From positions 682,001 through 746,000 of the forward strand of contig NZ_CP114283.1 in assembly GCF_027107535.1 (NCBI RefSeq): a DNA stretch of 64,000 bases. Direction: 5' to 3'. This stretch comes from Streptomyces aurantiacus. GTDB taxonomy: Bacteria; Actinomycetota; Actinomycetes; Streptomycetales; Streptomycetaceae. Each line of letters starts with the position of its first letter. The first letter of the stretch is position 1. The position numbers were made by a program, and so were the translations under genes. Of the stretch, positions 37,784-49,019 are shown in pieces. The notes below the pieces were generated by a model, which saw nothing but the letters and a program-made list of their open reading frames with translations, was not told the DNA's origin and did not search any database.

Positions 37784-39391
37784 ATGAGCACCCGAGGAGT
37801 CACCATGGACACCCGAGGAGCCCCGATGGGCAGCCGCGCCTGGGCCCTGCTGCTCGTCCTCTGCGGAACGATCTTCCTGGAGGGCATCGACGTCGCGATG
37901 CTGGCCGTCGCGATCCCCTCCATCAGATCCGACCTCGACCTGCCCACGGACACCGCGGCCTGGGTGATGAGCGCGTACGTGCTCGGCTACGCCGGCTTCA
38001 CCCTGCTCGGCGGCCGCGCGGCCGACCTGCTGGGCCGCCGCCGTATGTTCCTCACCTGGCTGACGGTCTTCCTCGCCTTCTCGGGCCTGGGCGGGTTCGC
38101 CACGGAGGGCTGGACGCTGATCGTCGCCCGCTTCGTCACGGGTGTCGCGGCCGCCTTCATGACCCCCGCCGCACTGTCGCTCATCACGACGTCGTACGAG
38201 GAGGGCCCACAGCGCAACAAGGCCCTGCTGGTCTTCGCGGGCACGGCGGCCGCCGGCTTCTCCCTCGGTCTGGTCATCGGCGGACTGCTCACCCAGCTGG
38301 GCTGGCGGTGGGTCTTCTTCGCCCCGGTGCTGCTCGCGGGCGCGCTGCTGGTGGCGGCGGTCCGCCTGATCCCCGCCGCGCCGCGCGTCCAGGAACCCCG
38401 GACGGAGGAGAGCCCCGGGCGCCCCCGCCGTCGTACCGAGGGCTTCGACATCCTCGGTGCGACCACCGCCGCGGCAGCCATGCTGCTCGCCGCCTTCGCC
38501 GTCGTACGCCTCGAACACGGGCTGGAGGGCTGGAGGCTGACGGCCGGCGCGGCGGCTGTGGCAGCGGTTCTGCTCGCCGTCTTCGTCGTCGTCGAACGCC
38601 GTACTCCCACTCCTCTCGTCCGCCTCGGCATCTTCCGCACAGGGTCCGTCGTACGCGCCGACCTGGGCGCACTCCTCTTCGTCGGAGCCTTCTTCGGATT
38701 CCAGTTCGTCCTCACCCTCTACCTCCAGGAGCTGCGCGGCTGGTCCTCGCTCCAGACGGCGATCGCCCTGGTGGTGCTGGGCTGTGACGCGATCCTCGCG
38801 CCCACGCTCACGCCCCGGCTGGTCACCCGTTACGGCTACGGCAAGGTGATCCTCGGCGGGTTCGTCCTGGCGATCGTCGCGTACGGGCTGTTCCTGCCCG
38901 TCGGCATGGACTGGTCGTACGCCGCGATGTTCCCGACCCTGATCATCGCGGGCACCGCCTTCGCCCTGGCCTACGGGCCGCTCACGATCGCGGCGACCGA
39001 CGGTGTGGCGGAGTCCGAACAGGGTCTGGCGAGCGGGCTGTTGCACACCTTCACTCAGTTCGGCTCGGCGATCGGCATCTCGGCGGTGACGGCGGTGTAC
39101 GGCCTGGCCTCCTCGGGGGCGTCCGCGGGATCGGACCCGGACGCCACCCTGTCCGCCTTCCGCGCCGCCCTGGTCGTCCCGGTGGTGATGGTGACGCTGG
39201 GCGCGCTGCTGTCGTCCTTCGGCCTCGGACGGCGAGTGAAGCCGCCGACCGAGATGGCGGCCGTCACGGTCGCCGCCGGAGCCCCCGCCACCGCGGCGGC
39301 CACGACGGTGGCCGCGGTCACGGCGACCACCGCCACCGGCCCGGACGGCAGTCCCGCCCCGCTTCCGTCAACTCCGCGCAGCAGCCCGTGA
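37784..39391 (+). CDS. MFS drug exporter, DHA2 (14-TMS) family
   Basis: A 535-residue proton-coupled exporter. About 14 membrane segments are visible. Motif A is LLGGRAADLLGRRRMFL after the second segment, and motif C (the antiporter motif) appears as FAGTAAAGFSLGLVIGGLLT. This is the EmrB/QacA-type arrangement used to expel toxic small molecules. GGGGAG precedes ATG 37784. A Thr/Ala-rich tail of about 45 residues follows the last helix. It is divergent from the HxlR regulator, which probably controls it. Confidence 0.92.
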   Translation: MSTRGVTMDTRGAPMGSRAWALLLVLCGTIFLEGIDVAMLAVAIPSIRSDLDLPTDTAAWVMSAYVLGYAGFTLLGGRAADLLGRRRMFLTWLTVFLAFSGLGGFATEGWTLIVARFVTGVAAAFMTPAALSLITTSYEEGPQRNKALLVFAGTAAAGFSLGLVIGGLLTQLGWRWVFFAPVLLAGALLVAAVRLIPAAPRVQEPRTEESPGRPRRRTEGFDILGATTAAAAMLLAAFAVVRLEHGLEGWRLTAGAAAVAAVLLAVFVVVERRTPTPLVRLGIFRTGSVVRADLGALLFVGAFFGFQFVLTLYLQELRGWSSLQTAIALVVLGCDAILAPTLTPRLVTRYGYGKVILGGFVLAIVAYGLFLPVGMDWSYAAMFPTLIIAGTAFALAYGPLTIAATDGVAESEQGLASGLLHTFTQFGSAIGISAVTAVYGLASSGASAGSDPDATLSAFRAALVVPVVMVTLGALLSSFGLGRRVKPPTEMAAVTVAAGAPATAAATTVAAVTATTATGPDGSPAPLPSTPRSSP

Positions 39392-39430
39392 GTCGACGAC
39401 TCGCGCCACCGGATTGGCCATACTGTCCGC

Positions 39431-40651
39431 ATGACCGCAGACGCCTCCGTCCCGTCAGCCACCGCGCAGCGCACCCGCGTCGTCGTCGTGGGCGCGGGCC
39501 CCGCCGGGCTCACGCTGGCCAACATCCTGCGGGCCGCCTCCGTGGACTGCGTGGTGCTGGAGAACGAGAGCCGGGACTTCATCGAGCAGCGGCCGCGCGC
39601 GGGCTTCCTGGAGGAGTGGGCGGTCCGCGCGCTGGACGGCCGGGGCCTCGCGGACAGGCTGCTGGAGAACGCCGGGGTGCACACCGAGTGCGAGTTCCGG
39701 CTCGCGGGGGAGCGCCACAGGTTCCCGTACGCCGAGGTGTCGGGCCGGCGTCACTACGTCTACCCGCAGCCGCTGCTGGTGACGGACCTGGTGCGGGAGT
39801 ACGCGGACGTCCGGGGCGGCGACATCCGCTTCGGCGTCCGCGACGTCGAGCCGGCCGGGATCGACACGGACCGGCCCTCGGTGGCGTACACGGATCCGGT
39901 GACGGGTGAACGCGTCAGGCTGGACTGCGAGTTCGTCGCGGGCTGCGACGGCGCACGCGGGGTGACCCGTGACCGTATGCCGCCGGAGCACGTCACGGTC
40001 GCCCGGCACGACTTCGGTGTCGGCTGGCTGGCCCTGCTCGCCGAGGCGCCGCCGTCCTGCGACTGTGTCGTCTTCGGTATCCATCCGCGCGGGTTCGCCG
40101 GGCACATGGCCCGCAGCCCGCAGGTCACCCGCTACTACCTCGAATGCCCGCCGGGCGACGACCCGGAGAACTGGTCCCACGAGCGCGTGTGGGCCGAACT
40201 CCACGAACGGCTCGCGGCGGACGGCGCCCGGCCGCTCACCGAGGGCAGGCTGATCGAGAAGCGGGTCCTGGCCATGCACAACTACGTGGTGGAGCCGATG
40301 GCGTACGGACGGCTGTATCTGGTGGGGGACGCGGCCCACCTGCTCGCGCCGATAGGCGCCAAGGGCATGAACCTCGCGATCCACGACTCCCTGGTGCTGG
40401 CCGACGCGCTCGTCGCCCACTACGGCAAGGGCGACGGGAGCGGGCTGCGCGACTACTCGGAGAAGTGCCTGCGGCGGGTGTGGCAGTACCAGGAGTTCTC
40501 GCAGTGGCTCTCCGACGTGTACCACGGCACCTCGTCCGGCGATCCGTTCCGTGCGGGCATCGCGAAGGCGCGGCTGCGGCGGACCCTCGGCTCGCCCGCC
40601 GCCGCGGCCGGCTTCGCCGAACTGTTCCTCGGCAAGGACACCGACTACTGA
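39431..40651 (+). CDS. pobA: 4-hydroxybenzoate 3-monooxygenase-like flavoprotein
   Basis: A 406-residue class A flavoprotein hydroxylase. FAD motifs are VVVVGAGPAGLTLANIL at the N-terminus, the DG motif EFVAGCDGARGVTR, and YLVGDAAHLLAPIGAKGMNL. Overall length, the RYYLECP strand and SHERVWAELHERL match Pseudomonas PobA. From memory of the Pseudomonas sequence, the substrate-ionising tyrosines (Tyr201 and Tyr385) fall in segments that here read HDFGVGW and RRTLGS, that is, without Tyr. The substrate may therefore be a different aromatic acid. It starts 39 bases after the MFS stop and may be co-transcribed with it. No protocatechuate genes lie nearby. Confidence 0.78.
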   Translation: MTADASVPSATAQRTRVVVVGAGPAGLTLANILRAASVDCVVLENESRDFIEQRPRAGFLEEWAVRALDGRGLADRLLENAGVHTECEFRLAGERHRFPYAEVSGRRHYVYPQPLLVTDLVREYADVRGGDIRFGVRDVEPAGIDTDRPSVAYTDPVTGERVRLDCEFVAGCDGARGVTRDRMPPEHVTVARHDFGVGWLALLAEAPPSCDCVVFGIHPRGFAGHMARSPQVTRYYLECPPGDDPENWSHERVWAELHERLAADGARPLTEGRLIEKRVLAMHNYVVEPMAYGRLYLVGDAAHLLAPIGAKGMNLAIHDSLVLADALVAHYGKGDGSGLRDYSEKCLRRVWQYQEFSQWLSDVYHGTSSGDPFRAGIAKARLRRTLGSPAAAAGFAELFLGKDTDY

Positions 40652-40683
40652 CGGAGACCGCCGACCACCGTCTGCCTGTTCGC

Positions 40684-41745
40684 CTACGCGTTCGTGCCCG
40701 GGCTCGAGCCGGGGCCCGGGCTCGGGACGGCGGTCCGGCCGGGGGCCCGGTCCGCCTCGTCGGCCGCCTCGACCGCCGCCTCCGCCGCCACCGAGGCGGC
40801 GGCGACCGCCGCCTTCCGCAGGACCGTCCTCGACCGCCGGGCCGTCCGCAGCGCGTCCCACGTCAGCAGCGACAACGCGGCCCAGACCAGCGCGAACCCC
40901 GCCCACCGCTCGGCGGGCATCGCCTCGTGGAAGTACAGGATGCCGAGCAGGAACTGCAGCACGGGCGCCAGGTACTGCAACAGCCCCAGCGTGGACAGCG
41001 GCACCCGGATCGCCGCCGCGCCGAAGCACACGAGCGGCAGGGCCGTCACCACGCCGGTGGCGGCCAGCAGTGCCGCATGCCCGGCGCCTTCGCCGCCGAA
41101 GGTCGCCCCGCCCCGGGACGACAGCCACAGCAGATAGCCGAGCGCGGGCAGGAACTGGATCGCGGTCTCCGCGGCCAGCGACTCCAGCCCGCCGAGGTTG
41201 AGCTTCTTCTTCACCAGCCCGTACGTGGCGAAGGAGAAGGCGAGGCACAGGGAGATCCACGGCGGCCGGCCGTATCCGACGGTCAGGACGAGGACCGCGG
41301 CGAAGCCGATGCCGACCGCCGTCCACTGTGCGGGCCGCAGCCGCTCCTTCAGGAGCAGGACGCCCATCGCTATGGTGACGAGCGGGTTGATGAAGTAGCC
41401 GAGGGACGCCTCCACCACGTGGCCGGTGTTCACGGCCCAGATGTAGACGCCCCAGTTGACGGTGATGGTGGCCGCCGCGACGGTGATGAAACCCAGTTTG
41501 CGCGGCTGCCGCAGCAATGGCCCGGCCCAGGACCAGCGACGCATCACCGCGAGGGCGATCAGTACGACGCCGAGCGACCAGACCATGCGGTGGGCGAGGA
41601 TCTCCCCGGCTCCCGACGGTTCGAGGAGCGGCCAGAAGAGGGGGACGAGCCCCCACATGCCGTACGCCGCGAAGCCGTTCAGCAGACCGATCCGCTGTTC
41701 ACTCCTGGAATCCAGCCCTGTGTGCTGCTCGCCCTTGGACTCCAC
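40684..41745 (-). CDS. rarD: RarD-type EamA permease
   Basis: A 353-residue membrane protein with ten hydrophobic segments in two EamA repeats. The RarD signature is seen at the start, FAAYGMWGLVPLFWPLL, and in NWGVYIWAVNTGHVVEASLG, followed by YFINPLVTIAMGVLLLKERL. RarD proteins are linked to chloramphenicol sensitivity in Pseudomonas; the true substrate is unknown. GTG 41745 is chosen because GAAAGGG lies eight bases upstream; the frame extends to a GTG at 41808 that lacks a ribosome site. An Ala/Glu-rich cytoplasmic tail of about 50 residues ends the protein. It converges on pobA, 32 bases away. Confidence 0.88.
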   Translation of the reverse strand: MESKGEQHTGLDSRSEQRIGLLNGFAAYGMWGLVPLFWPLLEPSGAGEILAHRMVWSLGVVLIALAVMRRWSWAGPLLRQPRKLGFITVAAATITVNWGVYIWAVNTGHVVEASLGYFINPLVTIAMGVLLLKERLRPAQWTAVGIGFAAVLVLTVGYGRPPWISLCLAFSFATYGLVKKKLNLGGLESLAAETAIQFLPALGYLLWLSSRGGATFGGEGAGHAALLAATGVVTALPLVCFGAAAIRVPLSTLGLLQYLAPVLQFLLGILYFHEAMPAERWAGFALVWAALSLLTWDALRTARRSRTVLRKAAVAAASVAAEAAVEAADEADRAPGRTAVPSPGPGSSPGTNA

Positions 41746-41834
41746 CGGCACGGCCCTTTCTCTCGAACGCTGCGGACTCGCGGCATCCGGGCCACGCACA
41801 GCCTCCACGAAGGTAGCGCCAAGAACCCCCGCAC

Positions 41835-41864
41835 GTCATGCCCGTATCGCCATACGGTCATGAC
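41835..41864. promoter_or_regulatory. 30-base palindrome upstream of rarD
   Basis: GTCATG-c-CCGTAT-CGCC-ATACGG-t-CATGAC is symmetric except for one pair. It lies 90 bases upstream of the chosen rarD start (minus strand). The size and symmetry suit a repressor operator. On the minus strand ATACGG could serve as a -10. Confidence 0.6.
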
Positions 41865-41875
41865 AGGCGGGGGTG

Positions 41876-41909
41876 CCGGTTCCGGCCCGGGGGAGGGGCC
41901 CGGAACCGG
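41876..41909 (-). terminator. Hairpin terminator after the QorB-like gene
   Basis: CCGGTTCCGG (41876-41885) pairs with CCGGAACCGG (41900-41909). The 14-base loop contains GCCC and GGGC, which can extend the stem. It begins 14 bases after the stop of the minus-strand reductase gene and precedes rarD. Confidence 0.7.
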
Positions 41910-41923
41910 GGCTCGGCCGGTGC

Positions 41924-42778
41924 TCAGCCCTTGAGCGCCGCCGCGACCGACTCCGCGATCGGCGTGGTCGGACGGCCGGTCAGCCGGGACAGGTCGCCGC
42001 TGGTGACGACCAGCTCGCCCTTCTCGATGGACGCGTCCACGCCGGCCAGGATCGCGGCGAGCGGCCCGGGCAGTCCGGCGCCGGTCAGGATGCCCGTGTA
42101 GGCCTCCACGGGCACGGAGTTGTAGACGATCTCCTTGCCGGACGCCTTCGCCACCTCGGCGGCGTACTCGGCGAAGCCCCAGGCGGTGTCGCCGCCCAGC
42201 TCGTACGTCTTGTTCTCGTGGCCCTCGCCGGTCAGCACGGCCACGGCGGCGGCCGCGTAGTCCGCGCGGGAGGCGGAGGAGACCCTGCCCTCGCCGGCGG
42301 CCTGGACGACGGCGCCGTACTCCAGCACGGGGGCCAGGTTCTCGGTGTAGTTCTCGTTGTACCAGCCGTTGCGCAGCAGGGCGTAGGTCACGCCGGACGC
42401 CAGGATCGCCTCCTCGGTGCCCCGGTGGTCGTCGGCCAGTGCGGCGCTCAGGCTGCCGGGAGCGCTGGTGTACGCGAGGAGTGCGACCCCGGCGGCCTTG
42501 GCGGCGTCGAGGACGATCTTGTGCTGGCCGACGCGGCCCTTGTCGAACTCGTTGCCGGAGATGAGCAGCACCCTGTCGCCGGCGGAGAAGACGCTGTCGA
42601 AGGTCTCGGGGGCGTTGTAGTCGGCGACAGCGATCTTCACTCCGCGGGCGGCGAGGTCCGCGGCCTTCTCCTCGTTGCGGACGACGGCCGTGATCCGCTC
42701 CGCCGGAACCTTCTCCAGCAGGCCTTCGACGACGAGGCGGCCGAGGTGGCCGGTGGCTCCGGTGACGACAATGCTCAT
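41924..42778 (-). CDS. QorB-like NAD(P)H:quinone oxidoreductase (NmrA-type SDR)
   Basis: A 284-residue atypical short-chain dehydrogenase. The nucleotide motif is VVTGATGHLGRLVVEGLL at the N-terminus. AYTSAPG and YALLRNGWYNENYTENLAP match the YtfG/QorB group, in which NAD(P)H reduces quinones or electrophiles. ATG 42778 has AAGGAG nine bases upstream; the ORF's upstream extension is not family-like. It is divergent from an HxlR regulator, exactly as ytfG and ytfH are paired in E. coli. It most likely detoxifies quinones and is induced by them. Confidence 0.9.
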   Translation of the reverse strand: MSIVVTGATGHLGRLVVEGLLEKVPAERITAVVRNEEKAADLAARGVKIAVADYNAPETFDSVFSAGDRVLLISGNEFDKGRVGQHKIVLDAAKAAGVALLAYTSAPGSLSAALADDHRGTEEAILASGVTYALLRNGWYNENYTENLAPVLEYGAVVQAAGEGRVSSASRADYAAAAVAVLTGEGHENKTYELGGDTAWGFAEYAAEVAKASGKEIVYNSVPVEAYTGILTGAGLPGPLAAILAGVDASIEKGELVVTSGDLSRLTGRPTTPIAESVAAALKG

Positions 42779-42842
42779 GTCTGAAACAACTCCTTGTGGG
42801 GTGGGTCTGACACTCACCATAGGGGCTGCACTAACTCTTCGA

Positions 42843-42869
42843 AAGTACCCACTTTGAAGTAAGGTACTT
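42843..42869. promoter_or_regulatory. Operator overlapping the HxlR promoter
   Basis: AAGTACC (42843-42849) and GGTACTT (42863-42869) flank an inner ACTT/AAGT pair, forming a nested inverted repeat. On the plus strand TAAGGT (42860-42865) sits six bases before the ATG at 42872, fitting a leaderless start inside the operator. On minus, TATGGT near 42822-42817 is a candidate -10 for the reductase. Confidence 0.7.
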
Positions 42870-42871
42870 GC

Positions 42872-43264
42872 ATGGCCGTAAGCGCATCAGTCAGCAAGCC
42901 GAGCAAGTGGAACCACGAGGGCGAGGCGATGTGCCCGCACCGTCTGGTCCTGGAGCACGTCACCAGCCGCTGGGGCGTCCTCGTCCTGATCCGCCTGATG
43001 GAGCGCCCTCACCGCTTCAGTGAGCTGCGCCGGGCCATCGGCCGGGTCAGCGAGAAGATGCTCACCCAGACCCTGCAGACCCTGGAGCGCGACGGCTTCG
43101 TCCACCGGGACGCCAAGCCGGTCATCCCGCCGCGCGTGGACTACTCGCTCACGGACCTGGGCCGTGAGGCCGCCGAACAGGTCGAGGCCCTGGCGAGCTG
43201 GACCGAGACGCGCATAGTCGAGGTGCTGAAGGCGCGGGAGGCGTACGACGGGAACCGCACCTGA
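42872..43264 (+). CDS. HxlR-family regulator (YtfH/QorR-like)
   Basis: A 130-residue winged-helix regulator. It has CPHRLVLEHVTSRWGVLVLI with the sensor-type Cys21, RFSELRRAIGRVSEKMLTQT, LQTLERDGFVHRD and VIPPRVDYSLTDLG. It is divergent from the QorB-like reductase and its own -10 lies within the operator, so autorepression is likely. The predicted message is leaderless. A strong hairpin follows the gene at 43347. Confidence 0.92.
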   Translation: MAVSASVSKPSKWNHEGEAMCPHRLVLEHVTSRWGVLVLIRLMERPHRFSELRRAIGRVSEKMLTQTLQTLERDGFVHRDAKPVIPPRVDYSLTDLGREAAEQVEALASWTETRIVEVLKAREAYDGNRT

Positions 43265-43346
43265 GCCGCGCGGGACAAGCAGCGCACGCGGGATGCGCAT
43301 GACCCGGGTCGTGCAGGACGCACAGGAGGCGCCGAGACGCGAGCCG

Positions 43347-43372
43347 GGGCCCGGACCTGTCGGTCCGGGCCC
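43347..43372. terminator. Bidirectional hairpin between HxlR and korB
   Basis: An 11-bp perfect stem GGGCCCGGACC / GGTCCGGGCCC encloses the loop TGTC. It lies 82 bases after the HxlR stop and 36 bases after the korB stop (minus strand), suited to ending both converging transcripts. Confidence 0.82.
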
Positions 43373-43408
43373 GGGTGCGTCGCGTGGGTGGTGCCGGAAG
43401 CGGAACCG

Positions 43409-44489
43409 CTAGCCGACGACCGTCCAGGTGTCCCCGCCCGCGAGCAGCGCGGACAGGTCGCCCTTGCCGTTCTGCTCGATGGCCGCATCGAGCTGGTCGG
43501 ACATCTGGGTGTCGTAGACCGGGCGGTCGACGGACCTGAGGACGCCGATCGGCGTGTGGTGCAGTGTGTCCGGGTCGGCGAGGCGGGACAGGGCGAACGC
43601 CGTGGTGGGTGACGTGGAATGCGCGTCGTGGACCAGAATCCCTGACGCGTTCTCCGGAGTGACGGTGACGACCTTCAGGTCCCCGGTCAGCGCGTCGCGC
43701 ACGACGCCCTTCGCGCCGAGGCTGTCTTCGAGCGGTGCCCCGAAGCGGATCTGCTTGCCGTGTTCCAGGCGGATCACCGCCTCCTCGGCCTGCTGCCGGT
43801 CCTTGAGGACCTCGAAGGCGCCGTCGTTGAAGATGTTGCAGTTCTGGTAGATCTCGACCAGCGCCGTGCCCGGGTGGGCGGCGGCCTGCCGCAGCACCTC
43901 GGTGAGGTGCTTGCGGTCGGAGTCCACGGTCCGCGCCACGAAGGACGCCTCCGCGCCGATCGCCAGGGACACCGGGTTGAAGGGCGCGTCCAGCGAACCC
44001 ATCGGCGTCGACTTCGTGATCTTCCCGACCTCGGAGGTGGGGGAGTACTGGCCCTTGGTGAGCCCGTAGATCCGGTTGTTGAACAGCAGGATCTTCAGGT
44101 TCACGTTCCGGCGCAGCGCGTGGATCAGGTGGTTGCCGCCGATGGACAGCGCGTCCCCGTCGCCCGTGACGACCCAGACGGACAGGTCGCGGCGGGACGA
44201 GGCAAGTCCGGTGGCGATGGCGGGCGCACGGCCGTGGATCGAGTGCATCCCGTACGTGTTCATGTAGTACGGGAAGCGGGAGGAGCAGCCGATACCCGAG
44301 ACGAAGACGACGTTCTCCTTCGCCAGTCCCAGTTCGGGCATGAAGCCCTGGACGGCGGCGAGGATCGCGTAGTCACCGCAGCCGGGGCACCAGCGCACTT
44401 CCTGGTCGGACTTGAAGTCCTTCATGGACTGCTTGGCCTCGGCCTTGGGCACCAGAGTGAGCGCCTCGATCGTGCCCGGGCCTTCCGTC

Positions 44490-44497
<8 letters not shown>
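43409..44497 (-). CDS. korB: 2-oxoacid:ferredoxin oxidoreductase beta subunit
   Basis: A 362-residue thiamine-diphosphate subunit. Cysteines in WCPGCGDYAIL (Cys37, Cys40), Cys71 in GIGCSSRFPYY and a later Cys in YQNCNIFND fit the [4Fe-4S] ligands of KorB/PorB proteins. The TPP motif begins GDGDALSIGGNHLIHALR and continues to the asparagine-bearing LLFNNRIYGLTKGQYSPTS. With KorA it converts a 2-oxoacid (2-oxoglutarate in most actinobacteria) and CoA to the acyl-CoA, CO2 and reduced ferredoxin. It overlaps korA by eight bases. Confidence 0.94.
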
Positions 44498-46418
<1,921 letters not shown>

Positions 46419-46649
46419 TGAAGTGAACCTCCTTCGAGGCGGCTGGCCGGGCGTGGCCCTCCCGCAGGCCTTCCCGGGGCCAACCCTACGTCGGAGTGGG
46501 GTGCCCTCCCCGGGACACTCGCACGATGGACCTCGTTTTGGGACTGCCGTGCACCCTGATCCGTCACGATCGATCCGCCCCCCGGCGTTACCTGTGAAGA
46601 CGCTGCGTGCTCATCCTTTGGTTCTCGCGCTCGAGCCACGGTGTATTTC

Positions 46650-46664
46650 TGACAGAGTGTCAGT
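46650..46664. promoter_or_regulatory. Small palindrome between the response regulator and korA
   Basis: CTGACA-GAG-TGTCAG lies about 230 bases upstream of korA, in the 266-base gap 46419-46684 where the korAB promoter must lie, just downstream of the response-regulator stop. It may be an operator or a short terminator. No clear -10/-35 pair is seen. Confidence 0.4.
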
Positions 46665-46684
46665 TTCTCGGGAGTTCAGGTAGG

Positions 46685-47344
46685 TCAGGACTTCAGGTAG
46701 GTGAGGACCGCCAGCACACGCCGGTGGTCCCCGTCGCTCTGGGACAGGCCCAGTTTCATGAAGATGTTGCTCACGTGCTTCTCGACCGCGCCGTCGCTGA
46801 CCACGAGCTGCCGGGCGACCGCGGAGTTCGTCCGCCCCTCGGCCATCAGCCCGAGGACCTCCCTCTCGCGGGGGGTCAGCCCCGCGAGGACGTCCTGCTT
46901 GCGGCTGCGGCCGAGCAACTGCGCGACGACCTCGGGGTCGAGGGCGGTGCCGCCGCGGGCCACCCGGACGACCGCGTCCACGAACTCCCTCACCTCGGCC
47001 ACCCGGTCCTTGAGGAGATAGCCGACGCCGGTGGTGGAACCGGCCAGCAGTTCGGTGGCGTACTGCTCCTCCACGTACTGCGACAGCACCAGGACACCGA
47101 GCCCCGGGTGCTGCTTGCGCAGCTGCACGGCCGCCTTGACGCCCTCGTCCGTGTGGGTCGGCGGCATCCGGACGTCCGCGACCACGACGTCCGGCAGCGC
47201 GTCCTGCGCCGCGAACTCCGTGATCGTCTTGATCAGCGCGTCCCCGTCACCGACCCCGGCGACGACGTCGTGCCCGCGGTCGGTCAGCAACCGGGTCAGG
47301 CCCTCTCTCAGCAGCACCGAATCCTCGGCGATGACCACGCGCAC
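46685..47344 (-). CDS. NarL/LuxR-family response regulator
   Basis: A 219-residue two-component regulator. The receiver domain has the acidic AEDS pair near the N-terminus, the phosphoacceptor Asp57 in VVADVRMPP and the conserved Lys in LLKDRV. The C-terminal LuxR-type helix-turn-helix is [20 protein letters not shown] through [17 protein letters not shown] 47344 has GGAGG five bases upstream and starts close to the first beta strand; GTG 47356 is an alternative. It is downstream of two histidine kinases of the matching HisKA_3 class. A terminator-like hairpin separates it from the nearest kinase, so it may have its own promoter. Confidence 0.93.
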   Translation of the reverse strand: MRVVIAEDSVLLREGLTRLLTDRGHDVVAGVGDGDALIKTITEFAAQDALPDVVVADVRMPPTHTDEGVKAAVQLRKQHPGLGVLVLSQYVEEQYATELLAGSTTGVGYLLKDRVAEVREFVDAVVRVARGGTALDPEVVAQLLGRSRKQDVLAGLTPREREVLGLMAEGRTNSAVARQLVVSDGAVEKHVSNIFMKLGLSQSDGDHRRVLAVLTYLKS

Positions 47345-47620
47345 CCTGTCCTCCACGATCTTTCGGCCCCCCAGCCCGTCCCGGGCCGCGCACCGGGTTC
47401 GGTCCCCGCCCGCGCCCCGCACATACGTCAGACCCCAGCATCCCAGCATCGGGGCTTGCGCGCGGCGTGTTTCCGGGTGGCCACCCGAGGCGCGCGGGGG
47501 AGCCGCGTGCCCGGCCACGACGCCGGGAGGCGGGTACGGGCCCGGGGGTGAGGCCCGATCCCCGGTTCCGGGACAGGGTCGTTCGGAAAGGGCCGGGGCC
47601 GGCAACCGGGGAACGCCGTC

Positions 47621-47654
47621 GTCCCGCGGGGCCGGCGAACCGGCCCCGCGGGAC
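47621..47654 (-). terminator. Terminator hairpin with UUCG loop after the first kinase gene
   Basis: A 15-bp perfect stem (47621-47635 with 47640-47654) has a loop that reads TTCG on the minus strand. It begins nine bases after the kinase stop (47664). It should reduce transcription into the response-regulator gene. Confidence 0.85.
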
Positions 47655-47663
47655 GGGAAGACC

Positions 47664-49019
47664 TCAGGCCCGCCAGGGCAGCTCGGCCGTCACCCGCGTC
47701 GGCCCCGCCACCGGCGAGTCCACCACGAGGATGCCGTCCACCGCGTCGAGACGCTCGGCTAGCCCGGCGAGCCCCGAACCCTCGGAGGAGTCCGCGCCGC
47801 CCACCCCGTTGTCGACGACCTGGATCATCAGCCGGTTCTCGATCCGCCAGACGTCGACCGTCGCCCGGGTGGCCCGCGAGTGCTTGCTGATGTTCTGCAG
47901 CAGCTCGGACACGGTGAAGTACGCGATGCCCTCGATGGCCGGTGCGGGCCGGGCCGGCAGGTCGACCTCGACCTGCACGGGAACGGTGCAGCGCGAGGCG
48001 ACCGACGACAGCGCCGCGTCCAGCCCCCGGTCCGTCAGCACGGCCGGATGGATACCGCGTGCGAGGTCCCGCAGCTCCTGCAGGGCCGTCTTCACCTCAC
48101 CGTGCGCCTCGCCCACCATCCGCGCCGCCTCCTGCGGATTCTCGGTGAGCTTCTCCTTCGCCAGCCCCAGGTCCATCGCCAGCGCCACCAGCCGCGCCTG
48201 CGCCCCGTCGTGCAGGTCCCGCTCGATACGCCGCAGGTCCGCCGCCGCCGTGTCGACCACGACACCCCGGTCCGACTCCAGCTCCACCACACGCGTGGCC
48301 AGCCGCGAAGGTCCCAGCAGCCCGCTCACGAGGAACCGGTCCACCAGCGTCAGCGCCCTCACGATCCACGGCGTCGCCAGCGTGAGCAGCAGCCCCACCA
48401 TCGCGGTCACGGTGATCTCGAAGGCGTTGTCCAGGTAGACCCGGTGCGTCTCGTCCCCGTACAGCTGCAGTCCGTCCTGCCCGCCGTACATCGGGAACAC
48501 CCAGAACCACAGGGGATACGTCAGCAGCGTCCAGCCGGTCACCCACAGGGTGATGGACACGGAGAAGGCGAACACGGCCCACGGGAAGTGCACGACCGAG
48601 TAGAGGGCGTGCCGCCAGGAGGCGCCGCTCTTCAGCGTCGCGCCCACCCAGCTCATCGGGCCCTGCTTGCGCATCCGCAGCGGTTCGGGCGCCGCGACGT
48701 CGAGCCCCAGCAGCCCGCGGGCGCGGGCCCGCTCCAGCGCGCCCAGCCCGCGGCAGCCCGCGAGCGCCGCGGCGAGCACCGGAATGCCGAGGAACGTGAC
48801 CAGCAGGCCCACGCCGAGCGAGATCATCGTCACGGTGAACGTGAAGGCGATGACGGCGATCGGCAGGTTCAGCATCAGGTAGGCGAACTCACGCAGGCTG
48901 CGCGCCTCGATCGGCGCCCGCAGCGCGGTGGGGAGCCGGTGCCACCGCTCCCCGGCGCCCTCCCCTCGGAATCCGGGGCCGTCGTCCCACCCGTATCCCT
49001 GTCCGTACTCCGTGGCCAT
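47664..49019 (-). CDS. Sensor histidine kinase (HisKA_3 class), first paralogue
   Basis: A 451-residue membrane kinase. A putative sensor domain with about four to six hydrophobic segments (residues about 46-235) is followed by the dimerisation/phosphoacceptor helix [19 protein letters not shown] with His270, and an HATPase domain with [13 protein letters not shown] (N box), VVDNGVGG and [19 protein letters not shown] 49019 is chosen; the upstream in-frame residues are not conserved. It is clearly a duplicate of the kinase at 49328-50533, sharing long identical blocks around the phosphoacceptor. It carries about 60 extra residues in the membrane domain ([18 protein letters not shown] region), suggesting a different external signal. 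Confidence 0.92.
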   Translation of the reverse strand: MATEYGQGYGWDDGPGFRGEGAGERWHRLPTALRAPIEARSLREFAYLMLNLPIAVIAFTFTVTMISLGVGLLVTFLGIPVLAAALAGCRGLGALERARARGLLGLDVAAPEPLRMRKQGPMSWVGATLKSGASWRHALYSVVHFPWAVFAFSVSITLWVTGWTLLTYPLWFWVFPMYGGQDGLQLYGDETHRVYLDNAFEITVTAMVGLLLTLATPWIVRALTLVDRFLVSGLLGPSRLATRVVELESDRGVVVDTAAADLRRIERDLHDGAQARLVALAMDLGLAKEKLTENPQEAARMVGEAHGEVKTALQELRDLARGIHPAVLTDRGLDAALSSVASRCTVPVQVEVDLPARPAPAIEGIAYFTVSELLQNISKHSRATRATVDVWRIENRLMIQVVDNGVGGADSSEGSGLAGLAERLDAVDGILVVDSPVAGPTRVTAELPWRA

